A DNA stretch of 64,000 nt from Cocos nucifera. Its lineage: Eukaryota > Streptophyta > Magnoliopsida > Arecales > Arecaceae. Under the pieces are notes generated by a model. The model saw only the letters and a list, made by a program, of their open reading frames with translations, was not told the origin of the DNA and searched no databases. The translations under genes and the position numbers were made by a program. Each line of letters begins with the position of its first letter. The first letter of the stretch is position 1. Below, in pieces: positions 36,365 through 46,534 of the stretch. The stretch lies in contig QRFJ01000007.1 of NCBI GenBank assembly GCA_006176705.1, positions 3,574,340-3,638,339 of the forward strand, in the 5' to 3' direction.

Positions 36365-36748
36365 AACATTCTATAGGGAATAGCATAGACATTTTCGGCA
36401 AACTATCGCTGGGATAAAATGGACCTTCCCCAACCGATTAAAAAACTGCTAAGATAAAATAAAGACTTTTTCTAGAAATTTTAACTAACCGTTGGGAATA
36501 TAAAAACTTTGTCCAGTGGATTTAGAAAATTGCTGGGATCATGTTGACTTTTCCCAACGATTTTATTGGAAAAAATAAGATTTTTTTTAAGTGGATATAA
36601 AAAATTGCTGGGATAACTTGGACTGCACGAATAACATAAGCTCTTCCCAGCGGTTATTCATGGCCGCTAGTAAGATTGATACTTTTTCCGGTGCTTTTTC
36701 AAAACTGCTAGAAAAAAGCATCGCTAATTTTTATATTTCTTGTAGCAC
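36365..36748. repeat. CACTA-like subterminal repeat block with a possible terminus
   Basis: Units such as AAACTGCTAAGATAAAAT, AAATTGCTGGGATAA and TTCCCAACGATTTT alternate in orientation roughly every 60 bp. The block ends in TTTATATTTCTTGTAG (to ~36744), which inverts to CTACAAGAAATAT, as in CACTA termini; the expected final TG is changed to CA. No opposite end was found. Confidence 0.5.
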
Positions 36749-36749
36749 A

Positions 36750-37425
36750 TGTATAACTAGTCGGAGGTGCATGGATAATTATAGTTATAATTATTAATTT
36801 TTTAATAATAAATATTTATAATAAATATTTTTTAAAAATATCTTATTTTATTTTATTTTAGTTATAATATATTTTTTATTATTTTAAAAAAATAATATTT
36901 TACTTTATTTTATTTTTTTATTTTTATATCTTTTATGCACTCGTCAGCACCTTCTATTGCCCCCACCATAGCTTTCTTTCTCTTTCGATAAACATCGATC
37001 CCGATTGTACCCTTTTTTTCTTCTCATATCTTCTTGATAAATATCGATCTCGATCGCATTCTCCGGCATCCCTGTTGGTACTCTGCCGCCCCCGGCATCA
37101 TCATTGAAGAAAGAGAGAAACTTTCTTTTTTTTTTTATTTTTTAAAAAAATAATATTTTTTTATTATTTTTCTTTCCTCTTCCTGTTCTTATACCTTCTT
37201 CACACCCGCCGACGCCGCCCCATCTCTCTACCACCTTACCACGGCTCCCCTTCTTTCTCAGCAAATACCGATCCTAATCATACCCCACTTCCTCACTTCT
37301 TATCATATATTCTTCAAACTTTTGGAGGCTATTAAATATAAAAATTTAGCTTTCAAATCAATAAAGTACCATATTTTATTTATAAATAATTTATTATATT
37401 TGATCTGATTTGATGGATTCAAATA
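36750..37425. other. No gene; pyrimidine-rich stretch
   Basis: 36930-37290 holds two or three degenerate units with ATCGATC.CGAT..C and CTTTCTTTCTC blocks (near 36990 and 37045), like the pyrimidine arrays of the CACTA elements. No reading frame was accepted. Confidence 0.4.
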
Positions 37426-37429
37426 TCAA

Positions 37430-38990
37430 AATATATTATTTTTAAAAAATAATAAAAATATTATTTTTAAAAAATAAATTAATATGTTATTTTTTTTAAG
37501 ATTAGAAAATGATATGTTATCTTTTTAAAATAATAATAAATTAGTATTTTTAAAATATTATTATTATTTTTATAATATTTTATTTTTAAAATTAATAATT
37601 TTTAAAAAATATTTTTCATCTCTTATCCCTTTTCTATTTTTATTTTTAAAATATTATTTATTTTTAATTTTTAAAATATTATTTTATTATTATTTAAAAA
37701 ATATTTTAAATTATTATTAAAAATAAAATAATAATTCATATGGCACAACTAAAATCATCTAAGATGTGATAAAAATATTATTTTTTAAAAATAAATTATT
37801 ATATTATTATTTTTAAGATTAAAAAATAATATGTTATCTTTTTAAATAATAATAAATAATATTTTTTAAAATAATATTATTATTTTAATAATATTTTATT
37901 TTTAAAAATAATAAATTTTTAAATATTTTTCATCTCTTATTCTTTTTCTATTTTTATTTTTAAAATATTAATTTTTAAATATTATTTTATTATTATTTAA
38001 AAATAATATTTTTAATTATTATTAATAATAAAATAAACATGGCACAACTAAAATCATCTGAGATACTGAGGTGGCAACACTACAATACTCCTCCATAAAG
38101 TTTTTTTATCCTTTCCTACTTTTATTTTTAAAATATTATTTTTTTAATTTTTTAAAATATTATTTTATTATTATTTAAAAATAATATTTTAAATTATTAT
38201 TAGTAATAAAATAATAATTCATGTGGTATAATTAAAATTATCTGAGATGCTAAGATAGCAACACCACAATACTCGATAGAGTATTGTTTTAAATATATTA
38301 ATATGTTATTATTTTTAAGATTAGAAAATGATATGTTATCTTTTTAAAATAATAATAAATAATATTTTTAAAAAATATTATTATTATTTTTATAATATTT
38401 TATTTTTTAAAAAAATAATAATTTTTTTAAAATATTTTTCTCTCTTATTCCTTTTCTATTTTTATTTTTAAAATATTTTTTTTAAAATATTATTTTATTA
38501 TTATTTAAAAATAATATTTTAAATTATTATTAATAATAAAATAATAATCTATGTGGTACAATTAAAATTATCTAAAATGCTGAGGTGGCAACACCACAAT
38601 ACTCCTTCATAAAGTATTTTTATCCCTTCCCTACTTTTATTTATAAAATAATTTTTAAATTTTTTAAAATATTATTTTATTTATTTTAAAAAATATTATT
38701 TTAAATTAATATTAATAATAAAATAATAGTCTACATGGCAAAACTAAAATTATCTGAGATGCTGAGGTGGTAACACTATAATACTCCTCCATGAAGTATT
38801 CTTATCCATTTTCTACTTTTATTTTTAAAATATTATTTTTTTAAATAATAAAATATTATTTTATTATTATTTAAAAATAATATTTTAAATTATTATTAAT
38901 AATAAAATAATAATTCATTTGTATGATTAAAATCATTTAAAATGATAAGATGGCAATACCATAATACTTCTTTATAGAATATTATTATAT
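37430..38990 (+). repeat. AT-rich satellite-like tandem array
   Basis: The non-AT marker TCTGAGATGCTGAGGTGGCAACACCACAATACTCC, or variants of it, recurs near 37750, 38049, 38227, 38564, 38749 and 38929, at steps of about 180 bp or a larger step of ~300-340 bp. Between markers are ATTTTTAAAATATTATTTTTTTAAT strings. It ends in a (TA)n run at 38986-39006. Confidence 0.8.
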
Positions 38991-39009
38991 ATATATATAT
39001 ATATATAGT

Positions 39010-40046
39010 AGATTTATATAATTCAATATGGAGAGTCTATTTAAAGTTGGACTTGAGAGACACGTATAATTTCAAGTTATTTTCCTGAAGAACACTAGGT
39101 CTGATATTTTGGTATCCCTAACATGAAAAAAAATATCCTTTTTTCCTCGCTTTCATGCTTTACCTGTCCCAGCGATCGCTCTTTTTTTTCTTTTTTTTTG
39201 CCTTATTCCTCTGCTATATCATCTCTACTCTCGCTTATGGATTATGGAATGGGAAACGCGCAAGAAACAAGGGAAGGGACAGCATCAAATCTTACTAATT
39301 TGATGGTTTAAAGTTTAGACTTTGTATTCCAAGTGAAACGCGATTCCCTTGTGACTTTGGGGCTGCTTGATTTGATGAGTGGGATCCGTCAACGGAATCC
39401 AAACCATAAGGAAGGTTATGTCAACTTGAGCACTCGTGGTTATTTTAAATGAGACTTCCACATTACCCTTCACCAAGATTTGAATATGTATTATAAACAT
39501 TATAACAGCCATTTCAAAAGTAATTATTTTAATGTAGAAATGAAAGTTATTATTTTTTTATGGCAAAAAAAAAAAAAAAAACAGTTATTATAACAGCACG
39601 ATATAAACGGTTTTGACAGTTTTGAGATAAATAACAGTCATTATAGCTATTATAACATCGATGACTTTAGTAGAGATCCATAATAACAGCGAACCTTCCT
39701 CAGAGCTGCTCAAGTTAAATATTAATCCTCGTCAAATAACATGTATATTTATCTATTCAATGCAGAATCCAAAAATTGGCCTCTATTTTAGTTGCTCGCC
39801 GGTCATGGGTACATCATATTCACAAGATAGAATTATCGCGTTCCTACTAGCCATGGTTGTGGGATGGCTTGATGGGCTCGTAGCCCAGCCCAATTGGGGA
39901 AGCTCTGCTGGATGGGCTACTCCCTGTTTTGTTGCCCACTAAAGCCTCCCGGCTTATTTAAAAAAGAATAAAAATAACAAGCAACTCTGTCATATATATA
40001 TATATAACATAATGGGCATTCACCAATAAACAAGAAAAAAGACCAA

Positions 40047-40114
<68 letters not shown>

Positions 40115-40401
40115 ACTACTAATTGCTGTGTTATAATGTCTCCTACGGTTACCATTGTGGTTTATAACAGTGTATTACGGCAAAGGTAATGGTGTTTTGA
40201 GTTCCCCCATCCGGTCGCTTGAAATATTTGGTATTCAAATAACTATTAGAATATCAATAAATTACCAATATCATTTCCAACCCAATCAGCCATTATGACT
40301 TGGTCTGCCACTGTAGTGCTAGTTATTTTGCTTATATGCATTTAATATCGTGTTTTCTAAGAACCACTCTGGCAGCTCTTGTAATATTATAAGGATTTTC
40401 A
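39010..40401. other. No gene recognised; contains a (CT)n microsatellite
   Basis: The only clear landmark is (CT)31 at 40051-40113. A poly(A) run lies at 39567-39584, surrounded by short CAGTTATTATAAC-type inverted strings (39500-39660) that suggest a small decayed insertion. Confidence 0.5.
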
Positions 40402-40819
40402 GGGCACTTCTTAAGGAGTATTTAATATTTTTTTTAAAAATAATAAAATATATGAATCAAAATAATATTAAAAAAATTATTATAAAAGATATAATAGATA
40501 GGATTTTGCTAACAAATGCCCTAAGAAGCATTTAATGCTCTTTGAAATCAGTAAAACATATGGATTAAGATGATATTAAAGTTAAAAATTATTGTGAAAG
40601 ATATAATAGATAGGGTTTTGGGGCACTCAAGGAGCATTTAATCTCTTTAGAAATAATAAAATATATAAATTAAAATAATATTAAAGATAAAAATTATTAT
40701 AAAAATATAATGAATATAATTATTTTTATAAAAAAAATAATTTTTATTTTTAATATCATTTTTTTGGATCATGTGTTTTGCTGTTTCAAAGGAGCATTAA
40801 ATGCTCCTTAACGAGACCC
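40402..40819. mobile_element. Hairpin MITE-like element with a threefold internal repeat
   Basis: The left end is GGGCACTTCTTAAGGAGTAT (40402). The right end inverts to GGGTCTCGTTAAGGAGCATT (40819). A ~110-bp unit (AAGGAGCATTTAATGCTC..AATAATAAAATATAT..GATATAATAGATAGG) occurs three times in direct order and once inverted at the right side. It encodes nothing. Confidence 0.75.
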
Positions 40820-41392
40820 ATATTATAATGGTTATCGCCAAAAACCGTTCCTTCAACTGAAATTAATGGCAGCTTGTTTATTATATCAAGGTATTAATTA
40901 AATTTGGGAATATGCAAGTTGCAACAGCGAAGATTTGTTGGGAAGAGAATACTAGGCTTTTAACAGTCAGACAACTAAATTTAACACTCATGACTGTCGA
41001 AGTCCAAAGTGCCAAATAATCAAAGCGTGTAATACGCTTCATTTCTCAAACCGCGTTCATCAACAAAGAAAAGATAATGACATAACTGTAAAGCCAGCAG
41101 TGTACATTAAGTTGAGGCAGCATAGTGATTGATCTTAAGGGCAAGCTGTAGAACAGCACTATGTCTTGCTAACTTGCTATTTATAGGTGTAAAACCAAAC
41201 ATGAGAGTCCCTATACTTGTCATGTGTTACATCTAGTTTCATGGCTTAAGTTTTCATCGTGTCATATACGAGTAGGGATGAAAGTAGCATGGATAATAAC
41301 CATCCGGATCCATTTCCATATCTAAATCATATGAATAAAAATTTAAGGATTCAACTAACTTTGTATTCATGTTTATATCAATAAAAAAAATA
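40820..41392. other. No gene; AT-rich sequence left of the retrotransposon
   Basis: 41270-41392 (AGTAGGGATGAAAGTAGCATGGATAATAACC..) continues at 48074-48360 (ATGAATATGAATAGACAACTACC..) once the inserted element is removed. The joined sequence has the look of a decayed hAT-type non-autonomous element. Confidence 0.5.
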
Positions 41393-41397
41393 GATAT
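41393..41397. repeat. Target site duplication GATAT, left copy
   Basis: GATAT lies immediately before the TGTTGG start of the 5' LTR and is repeated at 48069-48073 after the 3' LTR. Confidence 0.95.
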
Positions 41398-42159
41398 TGT
41401 TGGGGATAAATCCCGCTCCTGCCGAAGCCCGGCCCAACGCTCAGCCCAATGTAACCAGTAGCCGCTGAAGAGCTTTAGCGCCAGGCGCCAGGCCGAGCCC
41501 CTGCCACGGCCGAACTGCCTAGAGGCCGAACTCCCCTGCGCCAAGCTCCGGGCCGAACTCCCTCCGCCTGCCGAACTTCCCACGGCCGAGCTCCTTCGGA
41601 CCGACCCAGACGAGCCCACGGCCGAGCTCCTTCGGACCGACCCCAGGCGAGCCCATGCAGCCGAACTCCTTCGGACTTCCCACAGCCGAACTCCTTCGGA
41701 CTTCCCACGGCCGAACTCCTTCGGACCGACCCCAGGCGAGCCCATGCAGCCGAACTCCTTCGGACCCCGCGGCCGAACTCCTTCGGACTCCCACGGCCGA
41801 ACTCCTTCGGACCGACCCAGGCGAGCCAGCTTGCAGCCGAACTCCTTCGGACCCCACGGCCGAACTCCTTCGAACTGACTTCAGGCGAGCGCAAGTGGCC
41901 GAACCCCTTCGGACCGACCCTAGGCGACCAAACTCCTCAGCGAGCCCTGGCCGAACCAACTAGCAACCGAAGTCCTTCAACTGGCCAGCCGAGCTTCTTC
42001 GGGCCTCTCAGCGGTCGAACTCCTCGGCAACCGTCCCGCGGCCGAACTCTACAGATGGCCGACCCTTCAGCCAGACGAACTCCCCCAGCTTCCCCTTCGG
42101 CCGAACTCTGTTACAAGTCCAAACTCCATCGGACGAACTGTCGCCTGCAGCAAGACAGG

Positions 42160-42617
42160 ACGGCGCCTTCCTCTCCGTACCGGACTCCATGCGGCCGACG
42201 ACTCGCCAGTATGGCTCCCACGACCTACCGGACGACGCCTTCCTCTCCGTACCGGACTCCATGCGGCCCACGACTCGCCAGTATGGCTCCCACGACCTAC
42301 CGGACGACGCCTTCCTCTCCGTACCGGACTCCATGCGGCCCACGACTCGCCGGTATGGCTCCCACGATCTACCGGACGACGCCTTCCTCTCCATACCGGA
42401 CTCCATGCGGCCGACGACTCGCCAGTATGGCTCCACGACCTACCGAACGACGCCTTCCTCTCCGTACCGGACTCCATGCGGCCCACGACTCGCCAGTATG
42501 GCTCCCACGACCTACCGGACGACGCCTTCCTCTCCGTACCGGACTCCATGCGGCCCACGACTCGCCGGTATGGCTCCCACGATCTACCGGACGACGCCTT
42601 CCTCTCCGTACCAAACT
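42160..42617 (+). repeat. 72-bp tandem repeat in the U3 of the 5' LTR (array B)
   Basis: Unit: GCCTTCCTCTCCGTACCGGA followed by CTCCATGCGGCCCACGACTC and the CAGTATGGCTCCCACGACC block, exactly 72 bp, about 6.3 copies. Because 72 is a multiple of three, open frames cross it on both strands. The same array lies at 47295-47755 in the 3' LTR, where one unit is shortened (near 47615). Confidence 0.95.
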
Positions 42618-42677
42618 CCATGCTGCCCGATGACTCTCTGCCAGACGGCACAGCCGTCGCCATCAACTAAGCTCCGC

Positions 42678-42685
42678 TATAAAAG
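42678..42685 (+). promoter_or_regulatory. TATA box of the element 1 LTR promoter
   Basis: TATAAAAG lies ~260 bp before the LTR end and is duplicated at 47808-47815 in the 3' LTR. The same box occurs in element 2 (50632-50640) and at 2-10. Transcription probably starts 25-35 bp downstream, which would define U3/R. Confidence 0.75.
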
Positions 42686-42938
42686 GACCCCTCCCGACAT
42701 ACTAATGCTAGGCTCTCTGAACTCTCGACTCTCTAAGCTCTCCTCCACATCTCTAAGCTCCGGAACTCATTCCGAGCACTCCATTACTGTTGGCCGGAAA
42801 CTAACTTGACCGTCGGAGGGTCCTGCCGGAGCCGCCACCCCACCGGTTCCGGACGGGACTTCGTTTTGCAGGTCCCCGGCGGCGCCCAGCGGCCTCGATC
42901 GCGGCAACCTCCGGCGGCGACGGATTTCTGCACCAACA

Positions 42939-42958
42939 AATTGGCGCTAGAGGAAGGG
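42939..42958 (+). other. Primer-binding site of element 1
   Basis: AATTGGCGCTAGAGGAAGGG follows the 5' LTR directly. The TGGCGC start is complementary to a tRNA 3' end of the form GCGCCA. Which tRNA is used cannot be decided without a tRNA set. Confidence 0.7.
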
Positions 42959-43069
42959 CCTGAACCTTCGAGGTTCCCTTATTCTTAAAGGAGTGCTCGG
43001 CGACGATTTCCTTCCCCTGCTCCGGATCTCTCTTCTCCCTCTTCAGAATTCCTTCTCTGGAAAGAGGAA

Positions 43070-44497
43070 ATGCCCCCCAGAAGGGCTTCGACGCGGCGCT
43101 CGACGGCTTCCGCGGCTCGATCCCCTCCGAGTCCGTCTGTCCCTGCTCCGGCCCCGGTGACTCAGCCCCCGTCTATAGCCGCAGTGGATACGGAGCAGTT
43201 CAACCAGCTCATCCAGCACGTTCGTGGTCTCACGGAGGCGGTGCAGGCGGTGCTGCACCAACAAGTCCCAGTGCCAGCCCGACCGACGCGGGACTCTCCG
43301 AAGTCGGATGATCCGGTCCAAGAGCGACCGGCCTGGGCAGCCCGACCTCCGATACCCGGATTGGAGAGGCGGAGGAGGGAGAACCCTTGTTCGGATCATG
43401 GATCGACCAAGGGTGAAGCCTCGCGCCCATCTCACCAGAAAGCCTTGGAGATCAGAGACCGTGAGGACCTGCTGGACCAAAGGCTCTTGGAAATGAACCA
43501 GCGAATTGAAGAACTTCGTCCCCCCTCGCGTGGTGATGACGTTTGTACAGACCCTCCTTTCTCGCAGAAAATCATGCAGGAACCGGTCCCGCCGAACTTT
43601 AAGCTCCCGCAGTTCGAAAGCTACGACGGGACCGCCGACCCGGTCGACCACTTGGAAGCCTTCCGGACGACGATGCTGCTTCACGGCGCGTCGGACGCCA
43701 TATTTTGCCGGGCTTTCCCTTCTACCCTCAAAGGAGCTGCCAGAAATTGGTACTCGACGCTCAAGCCGAGAACAATCTTATCGTTTGACCAGATGAGTCA
43801 ACAGTTCGCAGCCCACTTCATCAGTAGTAGGCGACCACGCCGAGGTTCGAATTCTTTGATGGCCATCAGGCAGAAGGAGGGGGAACCCATCCGGGCCTAC
43901 GTCACCCGGTTTAACGCTGCCGCGTTGGAGGTCCGAAACCTAGACCAATCAGTCGCCATGGCCGCCCTCAAAGGCGGCCTTCAGAAGAATGACTTGTTGT
44001 TCTCCCTGGAAAAAAGGTATCCCAGGGACTTTGCCGATCTGCTAGCTCGGGCCGAGAGATACGCCCGTGCGGAAGAAGCCTTCAAGCTGAGGGACGAAGA
44101 AACCTTAAGGGAGCGGCTGACAGGCGATAGGGAGCCGAATGAAGTTCGGCCGCGCTCACGGACTCCCTCCGGTAGCAGGCGGGCCCGAACCCCTCGAGCT
44201 TGCAGAGAAGCGCGAAGAAGCCCACCTCCCAAAGGATTTCGCGACTATGTCCTCCTCAATGCTCCCCGAGCACAGATCCTCACCGAAGTTAAGGACCAAC
44301 TCCCCAGACCAGAAAGGTTACGGTCTCCCCCAAACAAACGTGACCGAAGCAAGTACTGCCTCTACCATCGCGACCACAGCCATGACACTGATGAATGCAT
44401 CCAACTCCAAGATGAAATCGAGGAACTCATCAGAAAGGGGCGGCTGGGTAGATTCATTCGACGCCAGTCTAAAGATCGGTGCAGGGCGCTGCCGTAA
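43070..44497 (+). CDS. gag: Gag polyprotein of element 1 (475 residues, intact)
   Basis: The ATG at 43070 follows a 131-base leader after the primer site. A Pro/Arg-rich N-terminus (1-150) precedes the capsid-like retrotransposon gag domain (about 165-330) with FKLPQFESYDGTADPVDHLE, GAARNWYSTLKP, FDQMSQQFAAHF and GEPIRAYVTRFNAAALEV. A basic Ser/Arg-rich linker follows (350-405). Near the C-terminus YCLYHRDHSHDTDECIQLQD is the Cys/His nucleic-acid-binding motif common in plant gypsy Gags. Gag builds the cytoplasmic particle that packages element RNA. There is no frameshift or in-frame pol. Its intact state contrasts with the ruined copy in element 2. Confidence 0.95.
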   Translation: MPPRRASTRRSTASAARSPPSPSVPAPAPVTQPPSIAAVDTEQFNQLIQHVRGLTEAVQAVLHQQVPVPARPTRDSPKSDDPVQERPAWAARPPIPGLERRRRENPCSDHGSTKGEASRPSHQKALEIRDREDLLDQRLLEMNQRIEELRPPSRGDDVCTDPPFSQKIMQEPVPPNFKLPQFESYDGTADPVDHLEAFRTTMLLHGASDAIFCRAFPSTLKGAARNWYSTLKPRTILSFDQMSQQFAAHFISSRRPRRGSNSLMAIRQKEGEPIRAYVTRFNAAALEVRNLDQSVAMAALKGGLQKNDLLFSLEKRYPRDFADLLARAERYARAEEAFKLRDEETLRERLTGDREPNEVRPRSRTPSGSRRARTPRACREARRSPPPKGFRDYVLLNAPRAQILTEVKDQLPRPERLRSPPNKRDRSKYCLYHRDHSHDTDECIQLQDEIEELIRKGRLGRFIRRQSKDRCRALP

Positions 44498-44499
44498 CG

Positions 44500-44830
44500 A
44501 GAAACAACAAAGTCGGCCGCCTCACAACGTCGTCAACATCACTCCAGGATCCAGCGTCGAAGCCAACAGAAGCACGCTTCAACGCAAGGAAGCTCGAATG
44601 AAATAGAAAAGGTCGTCCGCGTGGGGAAGCGCGGAGGAACGATGCTACTACCACGACCCTGGATCACAGAAAATTCAGAAAAAATTGCCAGTAACTTTCT
44701 TTCAATAAAGTCCTTCCCTTCCAACAGTGTATTATTTTTGGGCGCCAAAAACTATGTAATGGCTGGAAAAGAAGCAGTCAATAGTCGCCGTGTTAGGAAC
44801 AGGAAGAGAACCTCGTCCTAATTCGAGCGG
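44500..44830 (+). pseudogene. Protease-start and integrase-tail relics of element 1
   Basis: Right after gag, RPPHNVVNI (about 44515-44545) resembles the spacer that precedes protease in gypsy pol. From 44594, NEIEKVVRVGKRGGTMLLPRPW then ITENSEK matches the extreme C-terminal tail of gypsy integrase. Everything between (protease core, reverse transcriptase, RNase H, integrase core) is missing. Element 2 has the same junction with a slightly longer tail (52327-52465). Confidence 0.7.
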
Positions 44831-45690
44831 CAACCTCGGCCAGAGATGAGATCTCTCCCGAGGGCAAAGTTCGGCCAGAGATAAGATCTCTCTCCCGAAC
44901 AACAAGTTCGGCCAGAGATAAGATCTCTCCCGAACCGCAGCCAGAGTAAATCTCCAAGATAAGATCTCTCCCGAACAACAAGTTCGGCCAGAGATAAGAT
45001 CTCTCGCGAACAACAACCTCGGTCAGAGATAAGATCTCTCCCGAACCGCAACCTCGGCCAGAGATAAGATCTCTTCCCGAAGGCAAAGTTCGGCCAGAGA
45101 TAAGATCTCTCCCGAAACAACAAGGTCGGCCAGAGATAAGATCTCTCCCGAACCGACAACCAACCTCGGCCAGAGATAAGATCTCTCCCGAAGGCAAAGT
45201 TCGGCCAGAGATAAGATCTCTCCCGAACAACAAGGTCGGCCAGAGATAAGATCTCTCCCGAACCGCAACCTCGGCCAGAGATAAGATCTCTCCCGAAGGC
45301 AAAGTTCGGCCAGAGATAAGATCTCCCCTGAGCCAAAGTTCGGCCAGAGATAAGATCTCTCTCCGAACAACCAAGGTCGGCCAGAGATAAGATCTCTCCC
45401 GAACCGCAACCTCGGCCAGAGATAAGATCTCTCCCGAAGGCAAATTCGGCCAGAGATAAGATCTCTCCCGAACCGCAACCTCGGCCAGAGATAAGATCTC
45501 TCCCGAAGGCAAAGTTCGGCCAGAGATAAGATCTCTCCCGAAACAACAAGTTCGGCCAGAGATAAGATCTCTCCCGAACAACAAGGTCGGCCAGAGATAA
45601 GATCTCTCCCGAACCGCAACCTCGGCCAGAGATGAGATCTCTCCCGAAGGCAAAGTTCGGCCAGAGATAAAGATCTCTCCCGAACAACAA
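44828..45690 (+). repeat. 35-bp tandem array with three-unit higher order (element 1)
   Basis: About 24 units share the core CGGCCAGAGATAAGATCTCT and differ in the last ~10 bases, in three kinds: CGAACCGCAACCT (A), CGAAGGCAAAGTT (B) and CGAACAACAAGGT (C). The order A-B-C recurs, a 105-bp higher-order period, with a few skips. Each core holds the hairpin GAGAT-AAG-ATCTC. Confidence 0.95.
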
Positions 45691-46205
45691 GCTCGGCTGT
45701 AGGAGATAAGATCTCCCCCGAGCGCGCACTTCACTTCGGCTGCAGGAGATAAGATCTCCCCCGAGCGCGCACTTCACTTCGGCTGCAGGAGATAATAAGA
45801 TCTCCCCAGGAGATAAGATCTCCCCCGAGCGCGCACTTCACTTCGGCTGGGAGATAAGATCTCCCCCGAGCCGCACTTCACTTCGGCTGCAGGAGATAAG
45901 ATCTCCCCCGAGCGCGCACTTCACTTCGGCTGCAGGAGATAAATCTCAGGAAGATCTCCCCCGAGCGCGCACTTCACTTCGGCTGCGGAGATAAGATCTC
46001 CCCGAGCGCGCACTTCACTTCGGCTGCAGGAGAGATCTCCCCGAGCGCGCGCTTCACTTCGGCTGCAGGAGATAAGATCTCCCCCGAGCGCGCACTTCAC
46101 TTCGGCCGCAGGAGATAAGATCCCCTCCGAGGAAACAAGCTCGGCCGTAGGAGATAAGATCTCCCCCGAGCGCGCACTTTCAACCTCGGCTGCAAGATAG
46201 GAGGT
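45690..46205 (+). repeat. 43-bp tandem array (element 1)
   Basis: About eleven units of CGGCTGCAGGAGATAAGATC then TCCCCCGAGCGCGCACTTCACTT follow the 35-bp array and keep the same GAGAT-AAG-ATCTC core. Several units carry small deletions. 46206-46517 continues as single, degenerate descendants of the unit. Confidence 0.92.
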
Positions 46206-46517
46206 CTCCCTCGAGTCGACTTCAACTGACGAAGATAATGTCGCCCCCGAGGAGCTCAAATCCGACCTCGACCGAAGGAGGCGAGTCTTACTTCGGCTTC
46301 AACATCAGCTTCATCGACTTTAGCCGGAAACGAGTTCCATTTCAACTCCAAACATCGACTGAAGATGAGGTCTCCCCCAAGCCTCAGCCTCAACTTCAGC
46401 GTCAATCTTGGCTGGAGATGAGACCTCCCCGAGCTTCAGATGCAACAAATGCGGAGCCTGGAAGAAGACTTCGGCAGTCGCCTGTTTCGGTACTCCCTTC
46501 CTTCAATTTTTGAACTC

Positions 46518-46530
46518 GGGAGTGGGGGGG
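46518..46530 (+). other. Polypurine tract of element 1
   Basis: GGGAGTGGGGGGG lies four bases before the 3' LTR and would prime plus-strand DNA synthesis. Confidence 0.85.
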
Positions 46531-46534
46531 CTAC

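Larger units (their letters stand above)
41398..42938 (+). repeat. 5' LTR of element 1 (1541 bp)
   Basis: It starts TGTTGGGGATAAATCC and ends CTGCACCAACA. It contains array A (41495-41970, CCGAACTCCTTCGG hairpin units) and array B (42160-42617, six full 72-bp units each containing TCCGTACCGGA), then a TATA box at 42678 and a C/T-rich leader. Confidence 0.95.

Noticed and set aside
41254..42809. Multiple long overlapping frames on both strands in the 5' LTR (and their copies in the 3' LTR, 46612-47939)
   Set aside because: The 72-bp period and GC-rich repeats keep frames open; no domain, no start context, and the same DNA is open in several frames at once.
44793..45777. 300-codon minus-strand frames (repeating SLAE/RDLISGR peptides)
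   Set aside because: They are translations of the 35-bp array, whose 105-bp higher-order period avoids stops in all minus frames.
44828..46205. CRISPR-like array of regular repeats with variable linkers
   Set aside because: The linkers are three recurring types rather than unique spacers, no cas genes occur, and the context is a plant retrotransposon.
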